Shown here in pieces: positions 1-11,379 of a DNA stretch of 64,000 nucleotides. The notes under the pieces were generated by a model that was not told the DNA's origin, ran no database searches, and saw only the letters and a list, made by a program, of their open reading frames with translations. A program made the translations under genes and the position numbers. Origin of the DNA: Pegoplata infirma (lineage: Eukaryota; Arthropoda; Insecta; Diptera; Anthomyiidae); the NCBI GenBank assembly GCA_963921195.1, contig OY992540.1, forward strand, positions 197,711,328 to 197,775,327. The letters run 5' to 3'. Position 1 is the first letter of the stretch, and each line of letters opens with the position of its first letter.

Positions 1-307
1 TACTGTAAATATACAAGTTTTTTGCCATAAAAAACTGTAGTTAAACCAAACAATTTGTAAATTTACAATTTTATTTTTTGATTTTCTACTTTATTTCGTA
101 AATTTACAACTTTTTTTGTAAGTCTACAATAATATTTTACAAAAAAAATTGTAAATTTACACTTTCTCCCCGTAATTTTTTTGTTAAATCAATTTACAAA
201 TTATCCCCGTAACATTACGGGGATTCTTGCTAGTACATATTTTACAAAACCTGCCCCGTAAAATCACGGGGATTTTATGTCATTTTACAAACTTTTTTTT
301 TTGAGTG
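1..307. mobile_element. Right end of a CAC-terminated MITE, cut by the window edge
   Basis: The segment ends in TTTTTTTTTTGAGTG followed by TA, which reads CACTCAAAAAAAAAA on the other strand. That is the same terminus style as the TA-flanked elements at 15764, 22114 and 51655. The interior holds repeated GTAAATTTACA motifs and two CCCCGTAA-type hairpins at 205-222 and 254-271. The left end lies outside the window, so length and target duplication cannot be verified. It abuts the 3' end of a minus-strand DINE-like copy. Confidence 0.5.
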
Positions 308-318
308 TATGTCTCAAT

Positions 319-2882
319 TTTTATACCCTCCACTCTAGTAATAAAAAGTATATATAAGTTTGTCATTCTGTTTGTAACACCTCGAAATATGTGTCTAGGA
401 CCCCATAAAGTATACATATTCATGATCCTCGATCGATTTTAAGACGATCTAGCAATGTCCGTCCGTCAGTCTGTCTGTCTGTTAAACACACGCTAACTTT
501 TGAAAGACTTTACGGAGGCTCCTGAAGTTTGGCATATATGTTGGACATTTACCTGGTCAGGTTGGTATTGAAATCCAGCAAAATCGGTCAAGTGGTTCAA
601 AAGTTATGAGCAAAAGACTGAATTTCGGCAAGGGTTTTTCGTGAATTTAAGAGATAAAAAACACAAAAACTTTCGAAAGGCAATTCTGAGTATGCTGAGG
701 TTTGGCATATATATTTGTCGTTCCCCTGGCCTGGTTTGCATTGAATTTAGCCAAATCGATCCAGTGGTTCAAAAGTTATTAGCAAAACCGTGAATTTCAG
801 ATTAGCTTCATCCTAAATTCACGTGTTGAAAACCCTTTAAACATGTTTTAAAAACATTGGTAAGTCACAAAAATATTTAACAACATATTTTTGTCACTCA
901 AAAATATTGTTTCACTGAAAAAAAGTACACTCGAAAAAAATTGTACACTGAAAAAAATACACTCAAAAAAAATTTAGTAAACAACTTTTTTTCAAAATTA
1001 CTAAAAAAAATTTTTTACACAAAATAAAATATTTCTAATCAAAATTGTTAGAAATATGCATTTGGGTGTAAAAATATGTTTTGCAAAAGGGTAATCGGAT
1101 GTGGGTAAGGCGTGCCGCATCGGCCCTGAAGTTTGAAAAACGGATTAAAAGGGGAAAATACGGATTACAAGGGGAAAATATGACTTTTTTGTGATTTTCT
1201 CAATTTTTTTGGGAATTTTGAGTTAAGTTTGAATTCAAATGATTACTGACTTGTGATTTAGAGCTAATTGCCTATCTAATAAGGTATTAAAAATTAAAAT
1301 CGGTTGAAAATCAGCCAAGTTATTACAACTTCCGCAGGCAACTAACGTGTGTCAGACCAAGTAATCAAGTAATTGGAGTCCCATTTTTGAAATTAATTGA
1401 AATTATCTACTGTAAAAACATTTTTTTATTCTTCAAGTCCCAATATACTAAGAAGATTCATATTATTCATATTGCGTTTTGCTAACTTGTTTTAAATAAA
1501 TGCTAAAGTGGTCTGAATTTTTCAACACTATTTTCAAATCTCCAATTTTAAATTTTTATTTTTTTTGTTAAAGAAATCGGCTATTGGAGTTTAAGGATTT
1601 GTTAAGCACATATTAAGGAATAAAAACCCCAAAAATTGTAGGGTTTGCTGTTTTCATTTGGCTATTACAGTGATGTAGTTTCGGCGGATTTCGGGAATGT
1701 AGAGATTTTTGGCCCTTTTTTAGCTTCTATTTATTTTTTTTTTTTTTTTACAAACTTGATATGTTTTGGACCGAATTATATCAACACGAGATAGAATACT
1801 TCAATTCGCAAAATTAGGGCGAAATTGAGATATAAAAAATTGCCCCTGTTAAGGGTCAAAAGTCAAATTTAAACTAAATGTCAAATAATTAAAATTTAGA
1901 AATTTAAGCCTTAAGTGCTGTTGGGGCCTATAATTTTTTTAATTTAATGGAGATAATGTAAGTGTATTTTGTTCAAAGGGTCGAATAGGCCCCACCATCA
2001 CTAAAGGGTTAATATTCTGAATTTAAATAAAAAGACATATGTTAAGACCTTTTAAAATGACATCAAGTAGTTTCATATATTTTCAATCAGAAAATCTGTT
2101 AATGTTTAAAAATTCAAAATCTTCTAAAATTTGACCTTTGACCTTTAGTTGGGGCAATTTTTAATTTGCCATTTTTGCCCTAAATTTGCAAATTGAAATA
2201 TTCTATCTCGTGTTGATATAATTCGGTACAAAACATATGAAGTTTGTAAAAAAACCCAAAAGAAAAAATAAATAATAGCTAAAAAAGTGCCAAAAATCAC
2301 TACTTTCCCGAAATCCGCCGAAATTACATCACTCTAATAACCAAATGAAAACAGCAAACTCTACAATTTTTGGGGTTTTATTCCTTTATATGTGCTTAAC
2401 AAATCTTTAAGCTCCAATAGCCGATTTTTTAAAATTTCTTTAACAAAAAAAATAAAAATTTAAAATTGGAGATTTGAAAACCGTGCTTAAAAATTCAGAA
2501 AATCAAGTGGTCTGCCACACGTTAGTTGCCGGGGGAGGTTGTAATAACTCGGCTAATTTTCAACCGATTTAAATTTTTAATACCTTATTTGATAAACAAT
2601 TAACTCTTAATCAAAATTCAGTGACCATTTGAATTCAAACTTTACTTAAAATATCAAAAAAATTGAGAAAATGAAAAAAAGTCATATTTTCCCCTTGTAA
2701 TCCGTTTTTCAAACTTCACATCCACACCCACATCCGATTTCCCTATAATTTTGCAAAACATATTTTTACACCCAAATGCATATTTCTAGGGGGAGTTACG
2801 GCCAATATTTAACAACTTCATTTTTTTGGAGCACCCTAGTATTCATAGATTCGGAAAAGTCGAATTTAACTTTTGTACTTGT
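319..2882 (-). mobile_element. DINE-1/Helentron-like interspersed repeat, split by a palindrome
   Basis: Read on the minus strand, the copy begins near 2882 with an ACAAGT terminus and an AATTCGAC...TTCCGAATC hairpin. It ends near 319 with GGAGGGTATAAAAA. It carries the family landmarks: a GACGGACATTGCTAGATCG block next to a (GACA/GACG)n microsatellite (about 455-480), ATATACTTTATGGGGTCC-like sequence near 400, and a (TTTTTTGAGTG)n-like tract near 900-990. A palindromic element occupies about 1051-2837, and roughly 60 bp expected from the related copy at 57257 is missing at the junction. The repeat has no coding capacity. DINE-1 elements are described as non-autonomous Helitron relatives; placing this family there is recognition from memory. 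Confidence 0.65.
1051..2837. mobile_element. Large palindromic (foldback) element, family A relative
   Basis: The sequence from 1051 (AGAAATATGCATTTGGG) reads back as its own reverse complement from about 2789, with the centre near 1950. The arms are roughly 750-850 bp with many mismatches. Internal landmarks such as GGTTGAAAATCAGCCAAGTT (left arm, about 1302) are shared with the family A copies at 45341-48679 and 5482-6168. This copy lacks the TGGGGCATTCCA outer terminus of those copies. No open reading frame spans it. It sits inside the DINE-like copy at 319-2882. Confidence 0.7.
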
Positions 2883-2990
2883 TTTTTTTTACAATTTTTT
2901 TTTTTTTTTCATCAAAAACTTTTTTTCGTCAAATTTATTTTTTTTCATAATTTTTTTTTTTTCATCAAAAAATTTTTTATTTTTATTTAT
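2883..2990. repeat. T-rich minisatellite fragment (TTTTTTCATCAAAA-like)
   Basis: Degenerate repeats of a run of T followed by CATCAAA. This is the same unit as the long arrays at 16880-18050 and 52855-53660. It sits between a DINE 5' end (2882) and another DINE 5' fragment (2990-3040). Confidence 0.6.
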
Positions 2991-3040
2991 GTGGAGGGTA
3001 TTCATAGATTCGGCAAAGTCGAATTTAACTTTTCTACTTG
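2990..3040 (-). mobile_element. DINE-like 5' end fragment
   Basis: About 50 bp matching the 5' terminus of the DINE-like family on the minus strand: ACAAGTAGAAAAGTTAAATT, then the GACTTTGCCGAATC hairpin arm. It is directly abutted by the 3' end of the next minus-strand copy at 3041. Confidence 0.55.
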
Positions 3041-4284
3041 TTATACGCTCCACTCTTGTGATAGAGGGTATATATAAGTTTGTCATTCCGTATGTAACAC
3101 ATTAAAATATTGGTTTAGGATCCCATAAAGTATATATATTCATGATCCTTGATCGATTTTAAGTCGATCTAGCGATGTGCGTCTGTCTGTCTGTCCGTCC
3201 GTCTGTCTGTCTGTTGAAATCATGTTCTTGGCAATAATCCGGAACCGATTTAAACGCTTGGGGTACCGAAAGTTGCGTAATTCTCCTAGGCAGAACCTGA
3301 TGTATTTTTTTTTTTTTTTAAATCGGTTAAGTATTTTTAGTTATGAGTGAAAATTTAAAAGTGCCTCTAAAATTATCGTGAATTTTACACAAAAAAATGC
3401 TATAACTTGATACCTGTTGAATGAATGAGAACAAAACTTGGAATTTAATGTAATTTTATCATTCCTAACACTCACAAAATGTTTCACAATGGGGAGAGGC
3501 ACCAGAAATTTAACCCAAAATTTTAAAATAATTTATCTTGCTCATGGTTGACAAATTCAAATAAAATTTTAAATTGGTTCATATTTTATTGTTCTCAACG
3601 TTTTTCTGGTTATTTTGGTACAAATTATGGCAAAATCGGTCAAGGGGTTAAGAAGCTATGAACAATTGAGATGAGTTTCAATATAAACCTCCATGATATG
3701 ACGTTGCTGGGCACCATTTTGTAGTTGTTGGTGCTTTTTTGGCTTGTTGGCTTGTTAGTTGTTATTTGTATCAATAGAAGTAAAAAATACGTGGTTTGTG
3801 TCATACACGTGGTTGCTTTTATATAATTTTCATACATATTTATAAAATATTTTTCTTTTGTTTTTCAAATATTTATATTGCACTATAGTTCCGATCATCA
3901 CTTTTTTTGGCCAAAATTACAAAAATGGAAAAATTTTTGGTTTGAAATAGGTTTTGTGTTAAAAATTATTAGTTTAATTTTTTAGTTTTCCATGTATGAT
4001 ATTATAAGAAATTTTTTGTATTTAAACCCAAAAAATTAATTTGAAAAATTTAAAAAAATACGTTTTTTTTTATTTTTATCTAAATTTGTTTTTGAACGGT
4101 AAATAAGTGTATACAAAAACAAAATATGTTTTCTGTTGTTTGCAAGTGTTTATAATTTTCTATAAAATCAATTTTGAGAAAATTTAATTTTGGCCAAGAA
4201 AGGTCGTCTGAGTCTAGTGCATTGGATAACATTGTGGAGGGTATTTAAAGATTCGGCACAGCCGAATATGGCTTTCTTACTTGT
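3041..4284 (-). mobile_element. DINE-1/Helentron-like copy, near full length
   Basis: The minus-strand 5' terminus is at about 4284, with ACAAGTAAGAAAGCC and then the perfect hairpin ATTCGGCTGTGCCGAAT. The 3' terminus is at about 3041 (GGAGCGTATAA), with a second GAGGGTATA near 3063. The microsatellite (GACAGACG)n lies at about 3180-3215, and the ATATATACTTTATGGGATCC block near 3120. No coding capacity. The hairpin sequence at the 5' end closely resembles the DINE-1 termini I know from Drosophila. Confidence 0.65.
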
Positions 4285-4399
4285 TTTTTTATCAAATTGT
4301 TTTTTAACAAATTTTATTTTTTTTTTTCATCAAAAACTTTTTTTTTTATCATCAAAAAAATTTTTATCATCAAACAATTTTTTTATGAATTTTTTTTTT
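4285..4399. repeat. T-rich minisatellite fragment
   Basis: Repeated TTTTTTCATCAAAA-like units between two minus-strand DINE-like copies, the same arrangement as at 2883-2990. Confidence 0.55.
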
Positions 4400-5340
4400 C
4401 ATATACCCTCCAACTTCAGTATGGGGTTATACTCACTTTGTCGTTCCGTGTGTAAGGCATCGAAATATCGGTCGGAGACCCCATAAAGTATATATATTAT
4501 TGATCAGTGATCGATTCTAAGACATTCTAGCGATGCCCACCCGTCTGTCCGTCCGTCTGTAGTTAACACGATACAGTCCAAAATAAACGAGCTAGATTCC
4601 TCAAGTTTGGCACGAATATGTCTTATGGTCCTTGGCAGGTTTAGTTCGGAAATGGGCAAAATCGGACCAGGGGGAAAAGTTCCCCCTTGAAGATTTTAAC
4701 CAACCATTGAAAAACGCAAATTTTCTTGTATATTTGTTAAGCAAATGAAACACTTTAATAAGGGTTCAAGTTGAAAAAATGCAGAAGAAAAATTAAATTT
4801 CTAAAAATTATAGACATTTCTGGTATTTCCTATACCGGTTTCAAACACCCCAGTTAGTGTTATCATCAGTATGAAAACTGTTTTTATATATGTGAATATT
4901 TATAGTTTCTACAGAATAAATTTTGACAGTTTTCAACACTACAATTCTATTTCTAGCAATCTCACTTCATACTTTCTTTCAACTTTTTTGTCTCTTACAT
5001 TATTTCGCAAGGGTTACCAACATGATCTGGAATTGCAGACATAAATAAAGGAATTTTGTCAGTAATTTTATTTGATTCTTTCTGTAATAAGGTTATAATT
5101 TTTATGTTCGCAGAAGTATAAAGTCTTGCGCTTGGACCCAATGGATATAAATTTGCGTGGACAAAAAAAAATTACAAATAAAAATTAAATATTACTACTA
5201 ATAAAATTATAATACTTTAGTGCACAAAGCAGAATAAAAAAAAATCTTTTCAATTTTTTCGTTTTTTTTTTTCACCAAAAATACTTTTTCACCAAGTCTA
5301 AAATTCTAACATAAAAATCGTCCATAAAAATGTTCCATTT
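4400..5340 (-). mobile_element. DINE-1/Helentron-like copy interrupted by another repeat
   Basis: On the minus strand the 3' end is at about 4400 (GAGGGTATATG), with the GGGGTCTCCGACCGATATTTC block and a short GACGGACAGACGG tract near 4540. The body continues to about 4745 and resumes at about 5093-5240. That second part matches the internal sequence of the copy at 41194-41903, including the CTTGGACCCA stretch. Sequence at 5240-5340 matches the start of the minisatellite composites (compare 16760 and 42470). A dispersed repeat (4752-5092) is inserted in the middle. Confidence 0.6.
4752..5092 (+). repeat. Dispersed repeat, unnamed family, copy 1
   Basis: This stretch matches the reverse complement of about 56068-56445 over some 270-300 bp. 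Shared blocks include GGGTTCAAGTTGAAAAAATG, TAGACATTTCTGGTATTTCC and AACTTTTTTGTCTCTTACAT. It lies inside a DINE-like copy. I see no terminal inverted repeats or open reading frame, so the class is unknown. Confidence 0.6.
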
Positions 5341-5361
5341 GTTTAACAAATGTTTAAAAAA

Positions 5362-5430
5362 CAAGTGAGAGTGTTAAATTCTTCTGTGCCGAATCATTCA
5401 ACTCTCCAAAATGTAAAACTTTTTTGCTCT
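5362..5430 (-). mobile_element. Minisatellite-composite 5' portion (DINE 5' end)
   Basis: The minus strand reads like the start of the composites at 15740/16707 and 42400: ACATTTTGGAGAGT, an ATTCGGCACAG half-hairpin, and AACACTCTCACTTG. Only about 70 bp is clear here. Confidence 0.45.
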
Positions 5431-5484
5431 TACAAGGGAAGTATCTCAACCCTTATGAAAAGATTTGTCTGAAACTTAAAATAT
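5431..5484 (+). mobile_element. Fragment of the ACAAGGGAAG palindrome family
   Basis: ACAAGGGAAGTATCTCAACC and about 35 further bases match the left terminus of the palindromic element at 7879-8466. It is cut off by the family A element that starts at about 5482, at an ATAT step. Confidence 0.55.
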
Positions 5485-6168
5485 ATGGGGCATTCCAGGC
5501 CAAATCACTCACTTTCGATTTATTTTATTATTGGATATGTTTTAGTACTTATAAAATGCAACTTGGACACCAATTTTCAGCATTTTATTCCAAGATGGTG
5601 TTGAGTAATTAATTTCAAAATGGCGACTTTTTCAAAAAAATTTAAATATTGAAATTTTCAATTAATTTTGACCATTTAAAAATATAGATATCTTAAAAAA
5701 AAAGTTGGAGAACATTTTGTTGGTATTTCAAGGTAGTTTTATAAAAAAATTATTAAAAAAGTATTCGCAGTAATTATCACTTATTTGTTTAACGTTTAAA
5801 AATTAAAATCTACTTTTTGAAAAAGTCCTGAAACCTTCGATTTTAAAAAAAAAAGTCTAAAAGTTCGAGATGTGATCGCAATTCTTTAAATTTTTTTTTT
5901 CAAATTTTGAAAATTGCACCTTTTATTTTTTGACTTTGATTTATTTTATATGGTGCTCCAAAAAAAAAATTGATAGATACTGACCCTAACTTACCCAAGA
6001 TATATTCATTTCGAGGTAAAAATACATCTCACAAAAATTAAGAAGGATTGGACATGGGTAAGGCGTTCCGCATGGTCCTTAAAAAAACGGATTACAAGAA
6101 AAAATATGACTTTTTTTTCAGTTTTCTCAATTTTTTTGGTATTTTAAGTTAAGTTTAAGTGAAGCAAC
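5482..6168 (+). mobile_element. Left half of palindromic element family A
   Basis: Starts with ATATGGGGCATTCCAGGCCA and follows the left arm of the full copy at 45341 through the AGATGTGATC, GGTGCTCC and AAAAACGGATTACAAG landmarks. It stops near 6168, where a different repeat begins. There is no second arm, so this is a half copy created by truncation or replacement. No coding potential. Confidence 0.65.
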
Positions 6169-6169
6169 A

Positions 6170-6345
6170 TAATAGTGGACCCCCAATTGTGCAACATTTT
6201 TTTTTACTTTTTATCTGAGAATATCTGAAAAGCGGTGATAGAAAAAATTGCATGGCAGATTTGGCTTCAGAAGAAAAAATCTAAAAGAATCAGTTAGATA
6301 TTTCACTGGGAGGTTTTTGTTGTCGAACAGTGTAATTATTTAGCA
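6170..6345 (+). repeat. Dispersed repeat related to 25385-25556
   Basis: AGTGGACCCCCAA..., TTCACTGGGAGRTTTT and GTCGAACAGTGTAAT match the reverse complement of the first part of the insertion at 25385-25983. This is a partial, diverged copy of the same element. Confidence 0.5.
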
Positions 6346-7703
6346 ATAACTCGAAAACAGGATCAGCTAGGATTTTCATCAAGTCGAATTTTACTTCTCT
6401 ACTGGTTTACATTGTGAAATATAGGGTGAAAATATATTCGCCAAGACCGATTTTCACTTTTATTTACTTTGTTTTACATTATTTTCGTACTCCTTTTCCT
6501 TATGCTTTTGTCACATTTAAATAATTTTCATTCTGACACGTTATTTAAATAAATTATATGAGATTAAATATTGTCTTTAACTTTTTGCAGCATGCAAGTA
6601 TGTGACCACTTTGTCACAGTTTCATTCTTATTTGTTTATTTTTTTTTTTTTTGGTTTATGCAGCATACGTTGGCTAAGTTACCATTATAATGCTCCACAT
6701 GCTGATCGCCACCAAGCATCAAACTCATTACACAGTGGGATGGAAATAAAAAAATTTTGGAAATTAATTAGGAATTTCTAACGGGACAAACAGATTGCCC
6801 TGAAATTTAACCATAACTTAGAAACTGACAAACTTTATAAAATTTAATTTTGATGCGTGGTGCCAATCTTTGGAAATCTCTGGCACAGGTCTCTGGTTAT
6901 TCCAAATGGGATTTTGAAAATACTTCTGCCACGACAATCTTAGATTTGAAGTAAAAAGTAAGTACAAAGTAAGATATGACTGCTCCATCTTTAAAATTTG
7001 AAAGATTCTGCTCCATAGTGCATCTGGATACAAAAAAAAACACCTCATCTGGCCACAAATGTAAGCGTATTATAAAGCAAAAAGCGTTGTGTGTATTTTT
7101 TCCAACCAAAATATGTCCAACAACGTCTCACATACACGTGAGTATATTTAAAAGTTTTCCCAAAACGTTGTGACCACAATGTGTCACGTATTGTTGGAAT
7201 AATGCAAGTAACTCAGTGTTGTGGGTCAGTTTTGAGATAAAACAGGAAATACGTTCTGATTCTTTTTTTTTTTTGTTGTATTTTATTTTTCTGTCTTTAC
7301 TGCTGTTTGTTGTATTACAAACCATAAGTTAATATGTTTTTTTTTTTTGTTTGGCTTATGGTAGAGGAACCCAGGGATTTGTTTGATTTTTTTTTTTCAT
7401 ACTCTTGTGCACAAAATGTTGTGATTTATCATAATCGTGTAACAAATTTTTATTTCTGTTTTGTTGTTTTTTGTTTTCATTTGTAGAATGTGACCTACTT
7501 TAAAAAAAAAGGTCTTAATCATGATGATGGTGCTTATTCGAATCCTTTTTAAACAGCTTATCTCTGAAGTGTTTTAGGAAAGGGTATATTGACCAAAAGA
7601 TTAAACCTTTTATAAGATCACAATATGGATATAATTTATAAATCATAATATATTTTTTAAACAATGAAAAACAAACAATCATAAAAGGATTAGTTTTAGA
7701 CAA
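6346..7703. other. No gene recognised
   Basis: AT-rich sequence with only a weak DINE-like trace (about 6375-6460, with GTCGAATTTTACTTCTCTAC). Short open frames on both strands at 6818-7325 overlap each other and resemble no protein I know. Confidence 0.4.
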
Positions 7704-7870
7704 GGGAACTATCCAAACCGTTATACACCAATTTTCCTGAAACTTAAAATATATATAAATAAGACGATTTTAATGTTGGGGTGCCTCGGCTAATAAGCTA
7801 TTGGAACTGATGTTTCTTTTTATGAAAAAAGGGGTTTTCTGCCGATTTGGAACGGCCCGGAAAATGATTA
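7704..7870 (+). mobile_element. Half copy of the ACAAGGGAAG palindrome family
   Basis: ACAAGGGAACTATCCAAACC, CCTGAAACTTAAAATATATA and GGTTGGGGTG-like blocks match the left arm of the element beginning at 7879, with substitutions. The right arm is absent. Confidence 0.5.
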
Positions 7871-7878
7871 TTCTTCTA

Positions 7879-8466
7879 ACAAGGGAAGTATCTCAACCCT
7901 TATGAACCGATTTGCCTGAAACTTAAAATATATATCAAAGAAACAATTATAAGGTTGGGGTGTCTCGGCTTATCGGCCATATCGGGGATTTAGGGGTTCA
8001 AAACATGGGTCAAAAAATGGCGAAAAAATCGTTTTTTGGATTTTTCAGCCATTTCTTTTTAAGAAACTATATGATGTTTTCATATGACAAGAAAGGTTTT
8101 TTTAATGCCTATCCAATGGTTGCATAACCTTGTAAAAATTCGGCTTCTTTAAATATTTTTTTTCAGGAAAATGTGTAAATTTTGGGGGGTACTTATGTGA
8201 AGACATCGAAATACGATATCCATATGGATAAGAAATAATCTTTATTAAATTTAAGTCGACCCGTATTTTTTCCCTAGACGATATTCCTGTTAGTTCGGAA
8301 GTTATCAAAATTTTCCCGATGGAAAATGGTTTTATGAGGGGACAACGAAATTTTCAAACACCGATATGGCCGATAAGCCGAGACACCCCAACCTTAAAAT
8401 CGTCTCTTTAATATATATTTTAAGTTTCAGGCAAATCGGTTCATAAGGGTTGAGATACTTCCCTTG
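7879..8466. mobile_element. Palindromic element with >100 bp terminal inverted repeats
   Basis: The left end ACAAGGGAAGTATCTCAACC and the right end GGTTGAGATACTTCCCTTGT are inverted copies. The match continues through ATGAACCGATTTGCCTGAAA and GTCTCGGCTTATCGGCCATA for over 100 bp. Length is 588 bp. Flanks are TA on the left and AA on the right, so a TA target is possible but not proven. No coding region. Fragments of the same family lie at 5431, 7704, 21170-21340, 38546-38680 and 62098-62134. Confidence 0.7.
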
Positions 8467-8567
8467 TAAGACCAAAACTTATGAATGTGGTACAAATGTG
8501 AAGCGATTGGATAGGCGCCACGGGGCCTGGCGATCAAAGTTTTAGATTTTTTTAAATTTAAACAAAA

Positions 8568-8885
8568 CAAGTAGAATAGTTAGATCCGAAGCCGAATTAA
8601 TGAATACCCTCCACAATATCTTTTTAAGTGGTAATAAATTTTCTAACGTGAAAATTTAACAATTTTGATTATAAATATTTTATTTTGAATAAAAAACTCT
8701 TTGTAGTAATTTCTCAGAAAAAAAAATGATTAATTTTTTTCGAGTGTATTTTTTGTTTTTGTGACAAAATATTTGTGAGAGCCAAAAATACATTGTAAAA
8801 TATTTTTGTGACTTACCAATGCTTTTAAAACTTGTTTAACGGCTTTTTCAACACATAAATTTAAGGTGAATAAATCCCATGGACA
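8568..8885 (+). mobile_element. DINE-like 5' portion, 3' truncated
   Basis: Begins CAAGTAGAATAGTTAGATCC, then AATGAATACCCTCCACAAT, and follows the 57257-58040 copy through GTGACTTACCAATG and CAACACATAAATTTAAGGTG. It ends where half of palindromic family B begins. Confidence 0.6.
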
Positions 8886-8889
8886 AAAA

Positions 8890-10640
8890 TCAAAAATAAG
8901 GTCATGGTCTTAGAAATTGATAAAGTTTATAGGGCGTAGGTATGTTTTACAAAAATGTTGGATGATAAAAGTGAATGGGGGTCGGTCTCACTAATGACCC
9001 CTCTCGGACGCACCATTAGACCGGTAGAAGCTGATTAAATAAAACAAATTTACAAAAAATAAAAAATAATGTATGGGGACCGCCTTAAAAATTAGAGATA
9101 GAGGGTAGGTGAGTTCAGAGAAAATGTTTGGACTAAAAAAATATTGTGGGTCGGTCATACATTTTTTTGCTCTAAGGGCACTAATAGGGCAGTTAGAGCG
9201 GTTGTAGCCAATATTTAAAAAATGTCGTTTTGTGTGGGAGCCCCCTTAGAAACTGAAGATAGGGTATTAGTTTGTTCCAAAGAAATGTTAAGACGTAAAA
9301 ATTAATGGGGGTCGGTCTTATTATTGACCCCTCTATGCCGCACCATTGGAGCAGTAGAAATGATTTTTAGATTGAAAAATTACAATAAATTTTTTCAAAA
9401 AAGTTTAAAAAATAGTAATAATCGTTATCTCACGATCCTCCTGGGCAAAAAAATTGTAGAATCGATAGAAGTTTTACACAAAAAAATTTCAAAAAAATCG
9501 AAGAATACAAACATTTTCAAAAATGAGATTTAAATTTAAAAACTTAATAATCGCATACTAGAGCGCTTTTAAGAATTTTTTGGGACTTTTTTTTAGAAAG
9601 TACGCAAAAAAACAAAAATTTTGAAAAAAAATATGAAATTTGGACCATTATTGAAGAAGTTATGAATAAAAGAAGTTTGAGTAAAGGAGCAAACTACCAA
9701 TTTTTAAAAATTCGATATCTTTTGAACGGGACATCAAAAAAATCTGAAAATTTACCACGAAGGAGTTTTCGAAGGGTACTAAAAACTGTAAACTAAGGGC
9801 ACTATTAGGGCAGTTAGAGCGGTTGGAGCAAATTTTAAAAAATGTCGTTTTGTGTGGGAGCCCCCTCAGAAATTGGAGATAGGGTATTAGTTTGTTCCAA
9901 AGAAATGTTAAGACGTAAAAATTAATGGGGGTCGGTCTTATTAATGACCCCTCTATGACGCACCATTGCAGCAGTAGAAATGATTTTAAGATTGGAAAAT
10001 TACAATAAATTTTTTTCAAAAAATTTTAAACAATAGTAATAATCGTCATCCCACGATTCGCCTGGGCAAGAAATTTGTAGAATCGATAGAAGTTTTACAC
10101 AAATAAAATTCAAAAAAATCGAAGAGTACAAACATTTTCAAAAATGAAATTTAAATTTAAAAACTTAAAAATCGCATACTAGAGCGCTTTTAAGAATTTT
10201 TTGGGCTTTTTTTTAGAAAGTACGCAAAAAAACAAAAATTTTGAAAAAAAAAAAAAATTTGAAATTTGGACCATTATTGAAGAAGTTATGAGTAAAAGGA
10301 ATTTTTATCGTCATCCCACGATCCGACTCGGCAAAAAATTTGTAGAATCGATAGAAGTTTTACACAAAAAAAAAACTTCTATCGATCGAAGGGTACAAAC
10401 ATTTAAAAATCGCATACTAGAGCGCTTTAAGAATTTTTTGGGACTTTTTTTTAGAAAGTACGCAAAAAACAAAAATTTTGAAATTTTTTTTTTGAAATTT
10501 GGACCATTATTGAAGAAGTTATGAGTAAAAGAAGTTTGAGTAAAGGAGCAAACTACCAATTTTTAAAATTTCGATATCTTACGAAGGAGTTTTCAAAGGG
10601 TACTAAAAACTGTAAACTGCAGTTTATTTGGGACACTTTT
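8890..10640 (+). mobile_element. Half of palindromic family B with internal tandem amplification
   Basis: Follows the right arm of the full element at 58041-60463: TAGGGCGTAGGTAT, GGGGTCGGTCTCACTAATGA, GGGGACCGCCTTAA, TGGACCATTATTGAAGAAGT. The block from about 9180 (CTAAGGGCACTA) to 9795 is repeated from about 9795 to 10300. A shorter third copy covers about 10300-10620. The terminal TGGGGCATTCCA is missing. Open frames here (for example the 119-codon frame on the minus strand at 9660-10019) arise from the repeat and are not credible proteins. Confidence 0.65.
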
Positions 10641-10739
10641 ATCAAAAAAATTGATTAATTTTTTTTCGTGCGATTCTTTTTCTCTCAAATTAAAAAAAAA
10701 AAAACTGTTATTACCCACTGTAATTTAAATTTTTTTTTC

Positions 10740-11235
10740 AATGGCGTTGGAATAAGTAACACAAAATGAGTTGAATTAACTTCTAAGCTAAAAAATATTT
10801 CCACATGTCTTCAGTGAAATTTGAAGGCGGTTGTTTTCTTTGAATATATTAACCCGCTTTCTCCTATTTTAAGGGGTCATTTAAGTCCTTTTTCTCCAAT
10901 ATCATCATTGCACATCAATAAAGCGTGCGTTTTTAAGGGTTAAAATGTTCCAAAATAATTTTTAGCATTGAATTGCAATAGACTTGAAGTCCCAAACTGA
11001 TGGCTTTTACAAAGCTCTAGTAAAAATTAGAAGCAAAAAATATTTGTAGAATATTTTAACTCTTTAAATGCTGGTTTTATTGATTTTCAATAAGAATATT
11101 TGAAGATGGACTAAAATGATCCCTTAAAATGGGAGATATAAGGTTAATATGTTCTTAGAAAAGAACCGCCATTAAATTTTTATGAAGATATGTATAAACA
11201 ATATTTAGCTCAGATGTAGATTTTATAAATTCTTA
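10740..11235. mobile_element. Palindromic element (TTAACCC family)
   Basis: The left arm (CTTCAGTGAAATTTGAAGGC, AATATATTAACCCGCTTTCT, TATTTTAAGGGGTCATTT) is inverted in the right arm (GATCCCTTAAAATGGGAGAT, ATTAATATGTTC-like, AGAACCGCCATTAAATTTTT). The centre is near 11000. Diverged half copies lie at 11290-11375 and 12880-12960. No reading frame. Confidence 0.6.
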
Positions 11236-11289
11236 CGACTATTTTACGCTACTCTGGTAAATTTGATGCAAAACATTTTTGTAAAAAAT

Positions 11290-11375
11290 GTTAACCCTTC
11301 AAACGCTCGTCTATGACAATATTAAAAAATGGGACTAAAATGACCCCCAAAAATAGAAGATAGAGGGTTAATCTA
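11290..11375. mobile_element. Half copy of the TTAACCC palindrome
   Basis: GGGACTAAAATGACCCCCAA and AGATAGAGGGTTAAT match the right terminus of the palindrome at 10740-11235. Confidence 0.45.
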
Positions 11376-11379
11376 TATA

